The position numbers were made by a program, and so were the translations under genes. A stretch of 64,000 nucleotides of DNA from Wolfiporia cocos (lineage: Eukaryota > Basidiomycota > Agaricomycetes > Polyporales > Phaeolaceae), in assembly GCA_029448655.1 (NCBI GenBank), contig JACCLO010000003.1, positions 3,596,001-3,660,000 on the forward strand. The letters run 5' to 3'. Below the pieces are notes generated by a model. The model worked only from the letters and a program-made list of their open reading frames with translations, was not told the origin of the DNA and did no database searches. This document shows positions 36,799 through 46,980 of the stretch, in pieces. Each line of letters begins with the position of its first letter. The first letter of the stretch is position 1.

Positions 36799-39700
36799 AT
36801 GTCCGGCCAACAAACCCCGGCCTTTTCGCTCCACACCCCCGACCCCTTGGCCGAAGCCTTCTTCGAGGACTTCGGGCGCATGTCCGTACAAGACAGTATG
36901 CATGCCCCGCCTCCCGTCGAAGTAGCCCCGGTAGAGGATGGCACCGTAGCCGGACACAGCTACCTCCCCTCGGTCCGAACCTTCGCGCCCAACCGAGTAC
37001 CGCCGGAAGAGTTCTACAACCAGGCTTTCGCCCTCGCCCAGAACCAGTCGGCTACAGTTCGGGGCGGAAGCCAGCTGGGTCACATCGACTCACCGCTGGC
37101 TCTCCAATGGGCATTCCCGCCCAACCCCACGGCGGCAGACTTTGGCGCACGGTGCCAACAGGTTGTACAAGCAATGGTAGCGGTAGGAACATGGTCGCAG
37201 GAAATGGGAGCACGGTTCCGCCGGGAGGCACAACGGTTGCAGGCAGACGCCCTCCAAGCCGGAGACGCAGCGTCACTCCATAGCCAGGCACCACCCCCCG
37301 TCAGGACCCCCGTCTCGGTCGCAGAAAGCAGGTTCCGTCCAGTAGAAAACTGGGTTCGATCGGTGCACATGCACTCCCCCCAGCGGACACCGCGCGGATC
37401 CCGACCTCTCCCCACTCCCCCGACTCGTGGAAACTCCCGGCAGACGAACCCATTCCTGCCCGGCTACACGCCACCGGTACTTACGGCCCCAGCACCCGTC
37501 CGCCCCGACAGCTTCGCCCAGGCAGCCCGCCCGCCATACGACATATTCGGTAACCCAGTGCCAACACAGAACGCGCCCGTGAACACCTGGGGAGCCGCGC
37601 CTCTCCAGGGAACTCGTGCGTCTATGTGGAGGCCAATGAAACCGGCATCGTCGCAATGGGACGCCTATTCGGTACTGCCCGAGCCACGGCCCGACCCCCG
37701 GTACAAGTCCAAAGTCAGGGAACCGGAAGCCTTCACTGGCACCGGATTCACGGACTGGTACATGCGGCTTCAGCTCTACATCGACGACAACGCCCCCATC
37801 CTCTTCACCGACTCAAAGAAGGTGGGCGCGGCGATCTCGCTGATCCGCGGTCCCAAGGTCGACTCATGGGTAACGGCGTTCACCAGGGAACACTACCTGG
37901 GAGGACAATGGAGGGTCAGCTGGCAACGGTTCGTCTGGGAGCTGCACCAAAAGTTCGACGACCCGGACCTGGAGAAAAAGGCAGCGGTAGCAGCAGAGCG
38001 CCTCACCATGACGCTCGGTAAAGGCGAGGAATACTTCCAGGAGCTGGAACGACTCCTGGGAGAAGCCAAATACGACCGGGAGAACCAGGTGGTCCATAGC
38101 TGGGTCACCAGGGCCATCCCCAAAGACATTTATTCCTCGGTTCACCAAGCGTTCGTCGCCGCCACCGTCAACGACAAGTCGCAGCGTGGGTATAACGTCC
38201 AGATCCCGGAGGATTACGAGTCATGGAAACAGGCCATCCTCCGGACCGACAATGCGATGCGTCGACTCCGGGACGAGGAAAAACTGCGGAGCGGCAGGAA
38301 TACCACGGACAAGGGCAAGGAGCGTGCTAAGCCCGAGCGCGCTCCCCGAGCGGAGCCAACTGCGGAAGAAAGGGCAAACCTGCTCAAGAGGAAGTGCCAC
38401 TCTTGCAGCAAGACGCAGGCCGAGGCACCTGGTAAGGGATGCACCAAGACATCCTGGCACCAACCGAACTGGCGGCCCAAGACCAACACCACCCCCGCCG
38501 CCAGTGGATCCGGAACACAGCGAACCCGGCAGGCTATTGAAGGGAATGACGCTCCCACGGTCCTTAGCGAGATCCCCCAGGAGGACTTTGTCCAAATGGT
38601 GGCCGCCTGGGCCAAGGAGAACCCTGACGCCGCAAAAGAAGCCGGGTTCGCGCCCACTCAGGTAAGTCCCTCCCCCTCGAATCGCTTTTCAGTATTGGAA
38701 GTAGAAGAACCAGTAAACTCCAAAAAAAGTGACTCGGCTGCCACGGAGAACGACGAACCGGTGGATGGACTATATGGGCTAGAGACCGGGGCCCCGATAT
38801 TAGAATCAGTATCTGTACATCGCGCATCTGTAGAATCGGACATAGATGACGACGACGGAGCTTCAACATGCTCCGACGACTCGTTTGTAACAGCCTTGGA
38901 GGCGCCTCCCACTGGAGCGTGGCGGGAGGCAAATACCATGCTTAATTCCTCCAAAGCTAATGTAACATATGTTCCAATGGATGTGGACCCGGTAGTGACA
39001 CCTGATGTGGAAATGGCAGACGCATCAGGTGCCACTAAGAAATCAGAAAAGAAAATGCGGCGTAGACGCGTCAAGAAGAGGACGGTCACGCTCGACATAT
39101 ACCTAGATCACCCACGGGCAATCCCACCTGAGCGCAAAAGCGAAGGTGCCGCTGGGTACGACCTCTACTCTGCGGAGGAGGTCGTTGTTCCTAATGGGAA
39201 ACGTGTCACCGTAGACACTGGCATCAAGATCAGGATGCCAGCCGGTGTATACGGACGTATCGCCCCACGATCCGGACTCGCCCTCAAGGGAGTCGACGTG
39301 GAAGGCGGTGTAGTAGACGAAGACTACACCGGCCGAGTAAAAGTCATACTGAATAATCAGACTGGAGCAGATTATCAGGTCGAGTACGGGGACAGAATCG
39401 CCCAGTTCATACTCGAATGCAATATGACACCCAACACCAAGATTGTCAAGTCAATCCGCGAAACCACGCGAGGAACACAGGGTTTCGGTTCAACTGGTGA
39501 AAAACTCAGGGGAAGTGTAGTGGTCATCCAGACGGGAAAACGGGGAAAGCAGATCGAAGTACCGATCACTCTCCACCGCCCAGACGGACGTGCCCTCTTC
39601 ACAAAGGCTCTCATCGACTCCGGTTCCACTGGATCGGTGATCAGTAAGTCCTACGTGGAGGAACACCGACTCGAGCAGATCCCATTGGACCGCCCTATCA

Positions 39701-42700
39701 AGCTGTTCAACGCGGACGGATCGACCAACAGCATGGGGCTCATGACGCACTACGTCGAACTCCAAATGCAGATCGACACGCACTTGGAAACCCGCAAGTT
39801 CCACGTTACGGAACTTAGCTCCGCGGACATCTTTTTAGGCTTCGACTGGCTCGAAGACCATAACCCTTCCATTGATTGGAAGAAGCGACGGATCACGTTC
39901 TCTTGTGACTGCGAACACGAGCAGATCGAGGACGGTGATCATATCTATTATATTTTCGCTGACGCATGGATCCGAAACAGGGACGAGTGCAGAGCGGACA
40001 TCGCCGAACGAGTCCGCGCCACGAAGGCAACCGAAATCGCCATCGCGACGGGCAAAACCACGGAAGCCAAAACATTCGAGGAAGTCGTACCCGAGTACTT
40101 GCACGAATTCAAAGACGTGTTTGAGGAAAAGGAATTCGACACACTCCCGGAACGGCGACCGTGGGACCACGCCATCGAACTACTCCCCAATTCGGAACCA
40201 TACGCGGGCAAGATCTACGCCCTTTCACCTAGAGAACAAGAAGCATTGGACGATTTCCTAGAAGAACAACTGCGCACGGGCCGCATCCGCCCATCGAAGT
40301 CACCATGGGGGGCACCCTTCTTCTTTGTCAAAAAGAAGGATGGGAAACTACGCCCTATCCAGGACTATCGAAAGTTGAACCAGATGACCAAGAAGAACAA
40401 GTACCCGCTCCCGCTCATCACGGAGCTGCTCAACAAGCTTAAACACGCTAAGTACTTTTCCAAATTGGACATTCGTTGGGGATACACCAACGTCCGAATC
40501 AAGGAAGGCGACGAAGAAAAAGCCGCCTTCATCACTAATAGAGGGCTCTACGAGCCATTAGTGATGTTCTTCGGAATGTGCAACGCACCAGGCACGTTCC
40601 AGACCTTGATGAACGACATATTTAGAGACCTAGTCCTCACGGGGAAGGTCATTGTATATTTGGACGATATCCTTATTTTTACGGAGAACCAGAAAGAACA
40701 TAGAGAGATCCTGCGCAAGGTTCTTTTGGTTCTCCGTCAAAATAAGCTAACCTGTAAACCAGAAAAGTGCGAGTTCGAGAAATCCGAAGTAGAGTACCTA
40801 GGGCACATAATCTCTCACGGGGAAATCCGCATGGACCCCGCGAAGGTCGCCGCAGTAGCCGAATGGCCGGCACCTCGAAACAAGAAAGAAGTGCAATCCT
40901 TCATCGGATTTGCCAACTTCTACCGGAGATTCATACCCAAGTTCTCAACGGTAGCACGCCCCCTTATCAATCTAACCAAAGATGGAGAATGGCAATGGGG
41001 CGTGACAGAACAGGAATGCTTTGACAAGTTAAAAAACATCTTTGTCACAGCACCTGTACTAGGGATACCAAATGATGACGACCCGTTCCGCATCGAGGCA
41101 GACTCTTCGGACTTCGCAACCGGAGCCTGCCTCATGCAGAATCAAGACGGCATCTGGAAACCCATAGCGTACCACTCAAAGACGCTACTACCGGCAGAAC
41201 GAAACTACGAAATTTACGATCGCGAACTACTGGCTATAATGCGCGCCCTAGACGAATGGCGGCATTTTGTAATGGGTGCAAAACACCCTGTAGAAGTACT
41301 GACGGACCACAAGAATTTAGAATACTTTAAGACCCCACAAAAGATTAATCCGCGACAAGCCCGGTGGATGACGGAACTCGCCGAGTATGACCTACAACTC
41401 GTGCACATCCCCGGGAAGACCAATGGAAGGGCAGACGGCCTATCCCGACGAGGCGATCACGACGACAACAAAAATCACCTCGAAGGACAGATCGTCTTGA
41501 AGGAACACCTCTTCGCCAAAGACAGCGCAGAAAGGCTAAGATCCTCGTTCTACACCCTACCTCACGGAATCACCCACGAGGAGGTAAAAGAAAGAGTCAA
41601 AGCAGAAGCCGCTCTCTACGACAAGGAGGTAGTAGAAGGATCAGTGGAAACGGCCGAGGACGGCCTACGCTACAGGAGGGGAAAGTTGATCATTCCGAGA
41701 GACGAGGAATTAATCGGAAAAATCATTTCTTCATTCCACGACACGGTCTCGGCAGGACACCCCGGCACTGAAAACACGTACACCGCCATTCATCGATCAT
41801 ACTGGTGGCCAAAGATGCGAAACGACATCCGCCAGTACGTCAAGGCATGTATCAAGTGCCAAAGAGCCAAGCCAGACCGCTCGAAGAGAGCCGCACCACT
41901 GAACCCAAATCCAACACCCACACACAACTGGGAGAACATTTCCGTCGATATGATCACGGGACTCCCAGTATCCAAGGGTCGGGACGCTATTATTGTAGTT
42001 GTAGATATGAAATCCAAGGACTATATCGCAGTCCCAACCACAACCAGGCTTACAGCCGAAGGTTGGGCCAACATATTTGTAGATAAAGTATATGCACAAC
42101 ACGGACTACCAAAGAAAGTATTTAGCGACAGAGGACCACAGTTTGTATCGGACTTCATCAAAGATGTATACCGTAGATTAGGCATCGAGGGAAACCCCAG
42201 TACCGCGTTCCACCCACAAACAGATGGGCAGACGGAACGAATGAACCAGGAACTGGAGGTGTACCTACGACTATTTATTAACGACACCCATACCAACTGG
42301 CCGGACTTACTCCCGCTAGCAGCATTTGCGTACAAATGTCATGTACATAGTAGCACGGGCTACAGCCCCTTTTACCTCACTCACGGATACCACCCATTTA
42401 CAGGCGTGGAGGCACCAGAGCTGGAAGAGGGGGTGGGAACGGCCAAGGACTGGGTCGAACACATGCACGAGGTCAGCCAAACCGCTTCGAAGAATCTCGA
42501 GAAAGCCAAACTTCGTATGAAAGAATACTACGACCGGAAACGAACCAACCCCCACGAGTACAACGAAGGGGACATGGTTTGGGTCGATGGGCGAAACATT
42601 AACATGGGAAACCCTACGAAGAAACTCGACTCAAAGCGGTACGGTCCGTACAAGGTCACCAAGAAAGTCGGACATGGAGCATACGAACTGGACTTGCCCG

Positions 42701-43431
42701 CAGACATGCGAGGCATATACCCCGTATTTAACGAAGTCCTACTACTACCGTATCATGCTCCGGCTTTCCCCAATCAAGACCATAACGAACGAACGGAAGG
42801 CAATGACGCTCGCAGGCCTCTCAGGATCCTCGCATCCAGGGAAGACCGAGGGCGAGTCGAGCTGGAAGTTGAATGGTCTGATGGGACAACGACATGGGAA
42901 AGGAAACGCGGATTGACTCCCTGGCAGGATTTGGTAACCAAGTACTTCGAAGAAAGACCAACCGCTCCAGGCCACCAGTGGAAAAACAGACACACTGAGT
43001 GGGACCCGGAGTGGGAAAACTTCGAGAAGAAAGCCATCGCCATGGGACTCAGACAAAACCCGAACGAGTTCATCATCCACGACGACGTAGATATCGAATT
43101 ACTGAAGGATGCGAAAATTCCCTTCTATATCTACCCAAAACAACTCGTCGCCAGGAACTTCTGGTTTTGTAATCCCAAAAGTCGTGTAGTACAATATGGA
43201 ATACAAGTGGGACAATGCATAGAATCCACGATACCCAACAACCCGGGCTGGATCTATCCCGTACAGTATACCATACAGATGGCAAACCCGCACATCTGCC
43301 AAAAACACGAACACGACCACCCATGTCACGTTGACCAAAACTTCTGCAAAGTAATTGCTGGGCGCGGGGACACGCAGCTAGAAGAGGGGGTACTGTCACA
43401 AGCCGATTTCTTTCGCCTAGCTAGTGACTAG
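36799..43431 (+). CDS. Gag-dUTPase-Pol polyprotein, 2210 aa, copy 2
   Basis: The domain order is that of copy 1: Gag, atypical Cys cluster, dUTPase (about 39073-39508), aspartic protease (LIDSGSTGS), RT (YLDD), RNase H, integrase with HHCC and D,D35E, GPY module and chromodomain-like end. All catalytic motifs are intact. Residues 1 to about 91 (36799-37071) have no detectable relation to the first 121 residues of copy 1, apart from a short SMHAP-PVE stretch, while from QLGHIDSPLA onward the two are nearly identical, with scattered substitutions (for example KHAKYFS for KRAKYFS before RT motif 3). The start ATG (CGTAATGTCC) is the first AUG of the predicted mRNA. The stop lies in the 3' LTR, as in copy 1. 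Confidence 0.97.
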   Translation: MSGQQTPAFSLHTPDPLAEAFFEDFGRMSVQDSMHAPPPVEVAPVEDGTVAGHSYLPSVRTFAPNRVPPEEFYNQAFALAQNQSATVRGGSQLGHIDSPLALQWAFPPNPTAADFGARCQQVVQAMVAVGTWSQEMGARFRREAQRLQADALQAGDAASLHSQAPPPVRTPVSVAESRFRPVENWVRSVHMHSPQRTPRGSRPLPTPPTRGNSRQTNPFLPGYTPPVLTAPAPVRPDSFAQAARPPYDIFGNPVPTQNAPVNTWGAAPLQGTRASMWRPMKPASSQWDAYSVLPEPRPDPRYKSKVREPEAFTGTGFTDWYMRLQLYIDDNAPILFTDSKKVGAAISLIRGPKVDSWVTAFTREHYLGGQWRVSWQRFVWELHQKFDDPDLEKKAAVAAERLTMTLGKGEEYFQELERLLGEAKYDRENQVVHSWVTRAIPKDIYSSVHQAFVAATVNDKSQRGYNVQIPEDYESWKQAILRTDNAMRRLRDEEKLRSGRNTTDKGKERAKPERAPRAEPTAEERANLLKRKCHSCSKTQAEAPGKGCTKTSWHQPNWRPKTNTTPAASGSGTQRTRQAIEGNDAPTVLSEIPQEDFVQMVAAWAKENPDAAKEAGFAPTQVSPSPSNRFSVLEVEEPVNSKKSDSAATENDEPVDGLYGLETGAPILESVSVHRASVESDIDDDDGASTCSDDSFVTALEAPPTGAWREANTMLNSSKANVTYVPMDVDPVVTPDVEMADASGATKKSEKKMRRRRVKKRTVTLDIYLDHPRAIPPERKSEGAAGYDLYSAEEVVVPNGKRVTVDTGIKIRMPAGVYGRIAPRSGLALKGVDVEGGVVDEDYTGRVKVILNNQTGADYQVEYGDRIAQFILECNMTPNTKIVKSIRETTRGTQGFGSTGEKLRGSVVVIQTGKRGKQIEVPITLHRPDGRALFTKALIDSGSTGSVISKSYVEEHRLEQIPLDRPIKLFNADGSTNSMGLMTHYVELQMQIDTHLETRKFHVTELSSADIFLGFDWLEDHNPSIDWKKRRITFSCDCEHEQIEDGDHIYYIFADAWIRNRDECRADIAERVRATKATEIAIATGKTTEAKTFEEVVPEYLHEFKDVFEEKEFDTLPERRPWDHAIELLPNSEPYAGKIYALSPREQEALDDFLEEQLRTGRIRPSKSPWGAPFFFVKKKDGKLRPIQDYRKLNQMTKKNKYPLPLITELLNKLKHAKYFSKLDIRWGYTNVRIKEGDEEKAAFITNRGLYEPLVMFFGMCNAPGTFQTLMNDIFRDLVLTGKVIVYLDDILIFTENQKEHREILRKVLLVLRQNKLTCKPEKCEFEKSEVEYLGHIISHGEIRMDPAKVAAVAEWPAPRNKKEVQSFIGFANFYRRFIPKFSTVARPLINLTKDGEWQWGVTEQECFDKLKNIFVTAPVLGIPNDDDPFRIEADSSDFATGACLMQNQDGIWKPIAYHSKTLLPAERNYEIYDRELLAIMRALDEWRHFVMGAKHPVEVLTDHKNLEYFKTPQKINPRQARWMTELAEYDLQLVHIPGKTNGRADGLSRRGDHDDNKNHLEGQIVLKEHLFAKDSAERLRSSFYTLPHGITHEEVKERVKAEAALYDKEVVEGSVETAEDGLRYRRGKLIIPRDEELIGKIISSFHDTVSAGHPGTENTYTAIHRSYWWPKMRNDIRQYVKACIKCQRAKPDRSKRAAPLNPNPTPTHNWENISVDMITGLPVSKGRDAIIVVVDMKSKDYIAVPTTTRLTAEGWANIFVDKVYAQHGLPKKVFSDRGPQFVSDFIKDVYRRLGIEGNPSTAFHPQTDGQTERMNQELEVYLRLFINDTHTNWPDLLPLAAFAYKCHVHSSTGYSPFYLTHGYHPFTGVEAPELEEGVGTAKDWVEHMHEVSQTASKNLEKAKLRMKEYYDRKRTNPHEYNEGDMVWVDGRNINMGNPTKKLDSKRYGPYKVTKKVGHGAYELDLPADMRGIYPVFNEVLLLPYHAPAFPNQDHNERTEGNDARRPLRILASREDRGRVELEVEWSDGTTTWERKRGLTPWQDLVTKYFEERPTAPGHQWKNRHTEWDPEWENFEKKAIAMGLRQNPNEFIIHDDVDIELLKDAKIPFYIYPKQLVARNFWFCNPKSRVVQYGIQVGQCIESTIPNNPGWIYPVQYTIQMANPHICQKHEHDHPCHVDQNFCKVIAGRGDTQLEEGVLSQADFFRLASD
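43380..43390 (+). other. Polypurine tract, retrotransposon 2
   Basis: AGAAGAGGGGG, three bases before the 3' LTR and within the coding sequence, as in copy 1. Confidence 0.8.
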
Positions 43432-43766
43432 AGCCTGAACCCTTATCTTATCTAAGCGCGCGCCTAAGCAGTCACGTGCAAGACCCCGAACACCCTATCA
43501 CGTGTTACCAGCCCCCCGGACACTCTGTGCCGTGCACTTACACCCATTATAGGGTTTACCATAATATCGGACTCTCAGCTTACGTAATAACTATACAGTA
43601 GCCAAACAGTGTACAAACAGTACAATAGCATATATACTGGCTGACGAGCAGGGTAGCACCCCAGACTCGTCTTGGCCTTATACGCCTTGAGTAGCCTCAG
43701 ACTAGGATTGCGCTGAAACGCGAGTAACAATCCCCTGAGTCGTTGCTTGAAGTGTTGCTTGTGTCA
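43394..43766 (+). repeat. 3' LTR of retrotransposon 2
   Basis: 373 bp; contains the polyprotein stop codon (43429-43431). Confidence 0.95.
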
Positions 43767-43774
43767 GAAGCCTC

Positions 43775-44149
43775 ATGAGGGCCTCGCGCCACTCGATTCT
43801 CTTTGTACAAAAGTCAACAAGAATATATGTTGCTCTTGTACCCCCACCACTACACCCTCGAGATCCAGCACGTATGCGCGACACCAATACCAGACGGCGT
43901 AAGCAGCATCAAACTCAGCAACTATTCTCCGACAACAAGGATACTGAGCCGGACTTAGATAAGTCGGACGTCAAGGTTATCACATCTTACGATGAGGACA
44001 TAGTGCAGGATGACATCCTCAGCGAGAGTATAATTGACGAAGAAGCTTTTGGTATTGAAGGATATGACTTGAAGCAGACAGGATCAATCGAGGAAGATAT
44101 ATTTCCCTTCACTGCAGGTACACAGGCAGATCGGAGATATAACTATTAA
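43775..44149 (+). CDS. Unrecognised 124-aa acidic ORF
   Basis: It begins four bases after the target duplication of retrotransposon 2. Residues 40-110 are strongly acidic (DKSDVKVITSYDEDIVQDD, SIIDEEAF), with a codon-like pattern, ending DRRYNY. In the pre-insertion sequence a TGA lies a few codons upstream in frame, so the insertion did not split a longer frame here. The first 30 residues look random. It could be the end of a decayed gene. No family recognised. Confidence 0.25.
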   Translation: MRASRHSILFVQKSTRIYVALVPPPLHPRDPARMRDTNTRRRKQHQTQQLFSDNKDTEPDLDKSDVKVITSYDEDIVQDDILSESIIDEEAFGIEGYDLKQTGSIEEDIFPFTAGTQADRRYNY

Positions 44150-45566
44150 GCGGGGTAACATACAGCAACAATATAATGTATGGGGAGAGGAACGGTAGCC
44201 AAAAGATTAGAGTGGATGGTAAGGATCGGACAGCTACATCTGGGATGCGAAGCTGATGTGACCGTGATGATTGGGCGTCAAAGGGGACGGGGGTGTCTCG
44301 GTTCAACTGCCCCAGACGTGTTAGATACTGTGGAAATCGCCCAGCAAGGCCTGACTTCTGGTACTAGAATCGAGGGACCAGTCGGTACAAACTGCCGGTG
44401 AGCCTACGTCCCGTCCGGCCTATATACTCATGGACTACCTAGCGACCCGCTAGCTTGCCCATCACCGCGCCACCCATCTGCCATCGCCGCGCTATCCTGC
44501 ACCCTGGCAACGCCGCAGACCACAGATTGCAACAGATACTGCGGTGGTAGGGTGCAATACTACAACGTCTGGGTACGAGACCAACCTGTCTTTACCTCCC
44601 TATCTCGCGAGCTTATTGCTGGAGGCTGCGTGCATCTCGCCGCCCAAGCCGAGCATGGCCCAGTCGATACGCGACAGAGCCAGCGGAGGGGAGAGATAGA
44701 GTGTCCCCTGCGTGCACCCCAGGATTGTCACTCTGCAGTCTCGTACCCACGCGGCACCTGAGCAAACTGGAGGTGCAAAGTGCGCGCCTTCCGCACAGCG
44801 CAGCCCATTGAGTCTAGCGGGGAAGCCGAACCAATGAGCATCCGAACAGGGTGACGCCATTCCACGGAGGGCGAAGGACTTGCCCCCCATCCTGCACCTA
44901 CGTCGTCCCCTCGCCCGCTTACATTAGCCGACCATGAGTCCCGATGTCATGCGAAACCGAGTGGAGCTCCTCCGCTTCGTCTGGCGGTAGTACACTCGGC
45001 ACCCCAGTTCTCCAGCTTCTGCCTGCGAGCGAGGCGCTGCTGATATCGGCGACGCAGAGTCCTCGCAGGACGACGCACAACTTGTGCCGGCGACGCCACA
45101 CGCGGAGGCAGTATGTTCGGTGCCAGGTGTGGAAATTCCGTGGCCGCAGGGCCGAATCTCCTTTGTAGGATAGTAAACGTAGGTGGGTTACAAACTGGCG
45201 ACGAGCCACTCTGCTCGCGCCCGGCTTAAGTACACTAACGGCAAAACTATCTACCCCGCTAGCTTGCCCGCTCGGGCCTTCGCGCGCGCCGCCAATCGCC
45301 ATCACGACGGCGGTAAACTGTACGCGCGGCACCGCCACCCGCGATCAAACGCGGTCACGTCATGTACCCTGCGCGTCGCGCACCCGCGAATGTACACCAT
45401 GACGATCTGATAGGCGCGCACTCGTATCAGAACACCCCGGGGGCCGCGCGGTACGCTAACATCTGGCTGGCAACTGCTAATTTATGATCGCTTGCGCTGC
45501 AGATGAGCGCGATAGAACGGCCGCTCGTCCGCCCACCCCACCCGCCATTGAAACTCTCATGCAGCC
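44150..45566. other. GC-rich sequence without recognised gene
   Basis: From about 44400 the GC and CpG content rises clearly compared with the rest of the window. Several overlapping ORFs (for example 44600-44890 minus, 44919-45338 minus) have Arg/Ala-rich composition expected by chance from GC-rich DNA. It includes the upstream region of the SDR pseudogene. Confidence 0.4.
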
Positions 45567-46631
45567 ATGTCCCAGACACTGCGTCTTGACCGCGTCTTTG
45601 ACCTCCAGGGCCGCGTCGCCCTCGTCACCGGCGGCGGGACGGGCATCGGGCTGATGATCGCGGAGGGCCTCGCCACGAATGGCGCGAAGGTGTACATCTG
45701 AATCATCAGCCGCCGCAAGGAGGTGCTCGAGAAGGCCGCCGCCCGGTTTGTGGAGGAGAATGAGGGGCAGGGATTCATCGTGCCGTGCGTCACATTCGCG
45801 TTTCGAGTGCTGCGTTGCTGAGCGAGTGCAGGCTGCCGATGGACGTGACCGACAAGGCGAGCATACTCACCGGCAACGAGGTGGACGCCGCAAACGACGG
45901 CAAGCTGCATATCCTCGTGAACAAGTGCGTGCTCATGCTCTCCTTCCCCTGGATCAGACTGACTAATCGATACCCCCTTCCCATCCCACCCATCATCCAC
46001 ACCCATGGCCGTGCCGCCGACCACACAGCGCTGGGATCCTGGGCCTCTACGCGCCGTTCATGCACGACGAGGGCGCGCCGGGGCGCGTTCCTCGGCCTCC
46101 TCGCCGCCGGCAGCGCGGACGTGCCCGCGTACACGTCCAGGGTCGTCAACATCACGAGCATCAGCAGCTTCACGAAGCTCTCCCAGGGGCAGGCGCGTGC
46201 GTCCCTTCCGTCCGCTGCCTTCCCTTGCCCTGCCTTCCATCCCTCCGCCTTCCATACCCCGTCTTCCTTTCCGCCCTCGTGGACCGCGCTCCGGATCGCT
46301 GACCTCCCGCCCCGCAGTTCGCCTACAACACGACCAAGGCGGCGGCGTCGCACCTCTCCAAGATGTTCGCGACCGAGTTCGCGCTCAAGAAGGTGCCCGT
46401 GCGCGCGAACGCGGTCGCGCCAGGCATCTACGAGTCCGAGATGACGTATGACGTCATCACGTCCGAGATCTTCGACCGCGCCGGCATGTGTGTGTTGATG
46501 CATGGGATGGTAGCGCGCAGGAGATCGCGGGGTCAGTGATCTACCTCGCGTCCCCGGCCGGGTGCTACACGAACGGGCAGGAGATCGTCGTCGATGGCGG
46601 GTACCTGGCCGTCAACCCGTCGACGGCATAA
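45567..46631 (+). pseudogene. Short-chain dehydrogenase/reductase pseudogene
   Basis: A Rossmann-fold NAD(P)-dependent oxidoreductase gene, now broken. Exon pieces: 45567-45784 (LQGRVALVTGGGTGIGL, cofactor motif TGGGTGIG), 45832-45924, from 46029 (NNAGILGLYAPFM, the NAG motif formed across an intron), 46100-46195 (VVNITSISSFTKLSQGQ with the catalytic Ser), and from 46319 (FAYNTTKAAASHLSK, the YxxxK motif), ending CYTNGQEIVVDGGYLAVNP and TAA at 46629. Lesions: a 6-nt insertion TGAATC at 45699-45704 gives a stop at codon 45; about 100 bp are missing with a frame change near 46070-46085; a further deletion lies near 46480-46510; the third intron starts GC, not GT. Introns 1 and 2 still have GT-AG. 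The substrate is unknown. Confidence 0.85.
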
Positions 46632-46717
46632 TCTGCGACGTCCGGTGGCGACGAACTTCCTCATGATCGTAAAATGGAAGAAGCCGGTATGAGAGCGCGT
46701 GCGTGTTACGGCGAATA

Positions 46718-46980
46718 CCTGTAGGTAGACGACGTGTGTCCTCAGTACGGCGCGCTCGGGCAAGAGTGCAAGACTGTATATCTGTACCTGTAGGTAGACG
46801 ACGTGTGTCTAAATCCAGGAGTGTAATGAACATAGTGCAAGACTGAGGGTCAGCGGATGCAGGCAGTGGTATAAGTAATCTACGGCGCGAGCGAAAACGT
46901 GGGGCAAAACGAAAAGGCGGTAAAACAGTAGCGAGTAGCTATGTATTGAACCAGATAAGGATAAGGACTACGGTAGCTAA
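46718..46980 (-). repeat. Dispersed repeat, inverse of 58706-58866
   Basis: The reverse complement of 46739-46980 matches 58706-58866, with shared GCTACCGTAGTCCTTATC, ACTGCCTGCATCCGCTGACC and CAGTCTTGCACTCTTGCC. This copy has an internal duplication: CCTGTAGGTAGACGACGTGT occurs at about 46719 and 46787. It starts about 90 bp after the SDR pseudogene. Origin unknown. Confidence 0.65.

Larger units (their letters stand above)
35659..43766 (+). mobile_element. Full-length Ty3/gypsy retrotransposon with dUTPase, copy 2
   Basis: 8108 bp, with 373-bp LTRs differing at three positions by eye (near 35670, the base after GG at about 35910, and near 36010), and a perfect target duplication GAAGC (35654-35658, 43767-43771). 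It has the same orientation and structure as copy 1. Leader and pol are close to copy 1, but the LTRs differ from those of copy 1 at more than a dozen sites and the gag N-terminus is unrelated, so it is not a simple duplicate. It has its own target site and is therefore an independent, slightly older insertion. Confidence 0.97.

Noticed and set aside
45699..45701. Selenocysteine or read-through at the TGA in the SDR gene.
   Set aside because: Fungi of this group do not use selenocysteine, and the gene has additional deletions, so it is a pseudogene.
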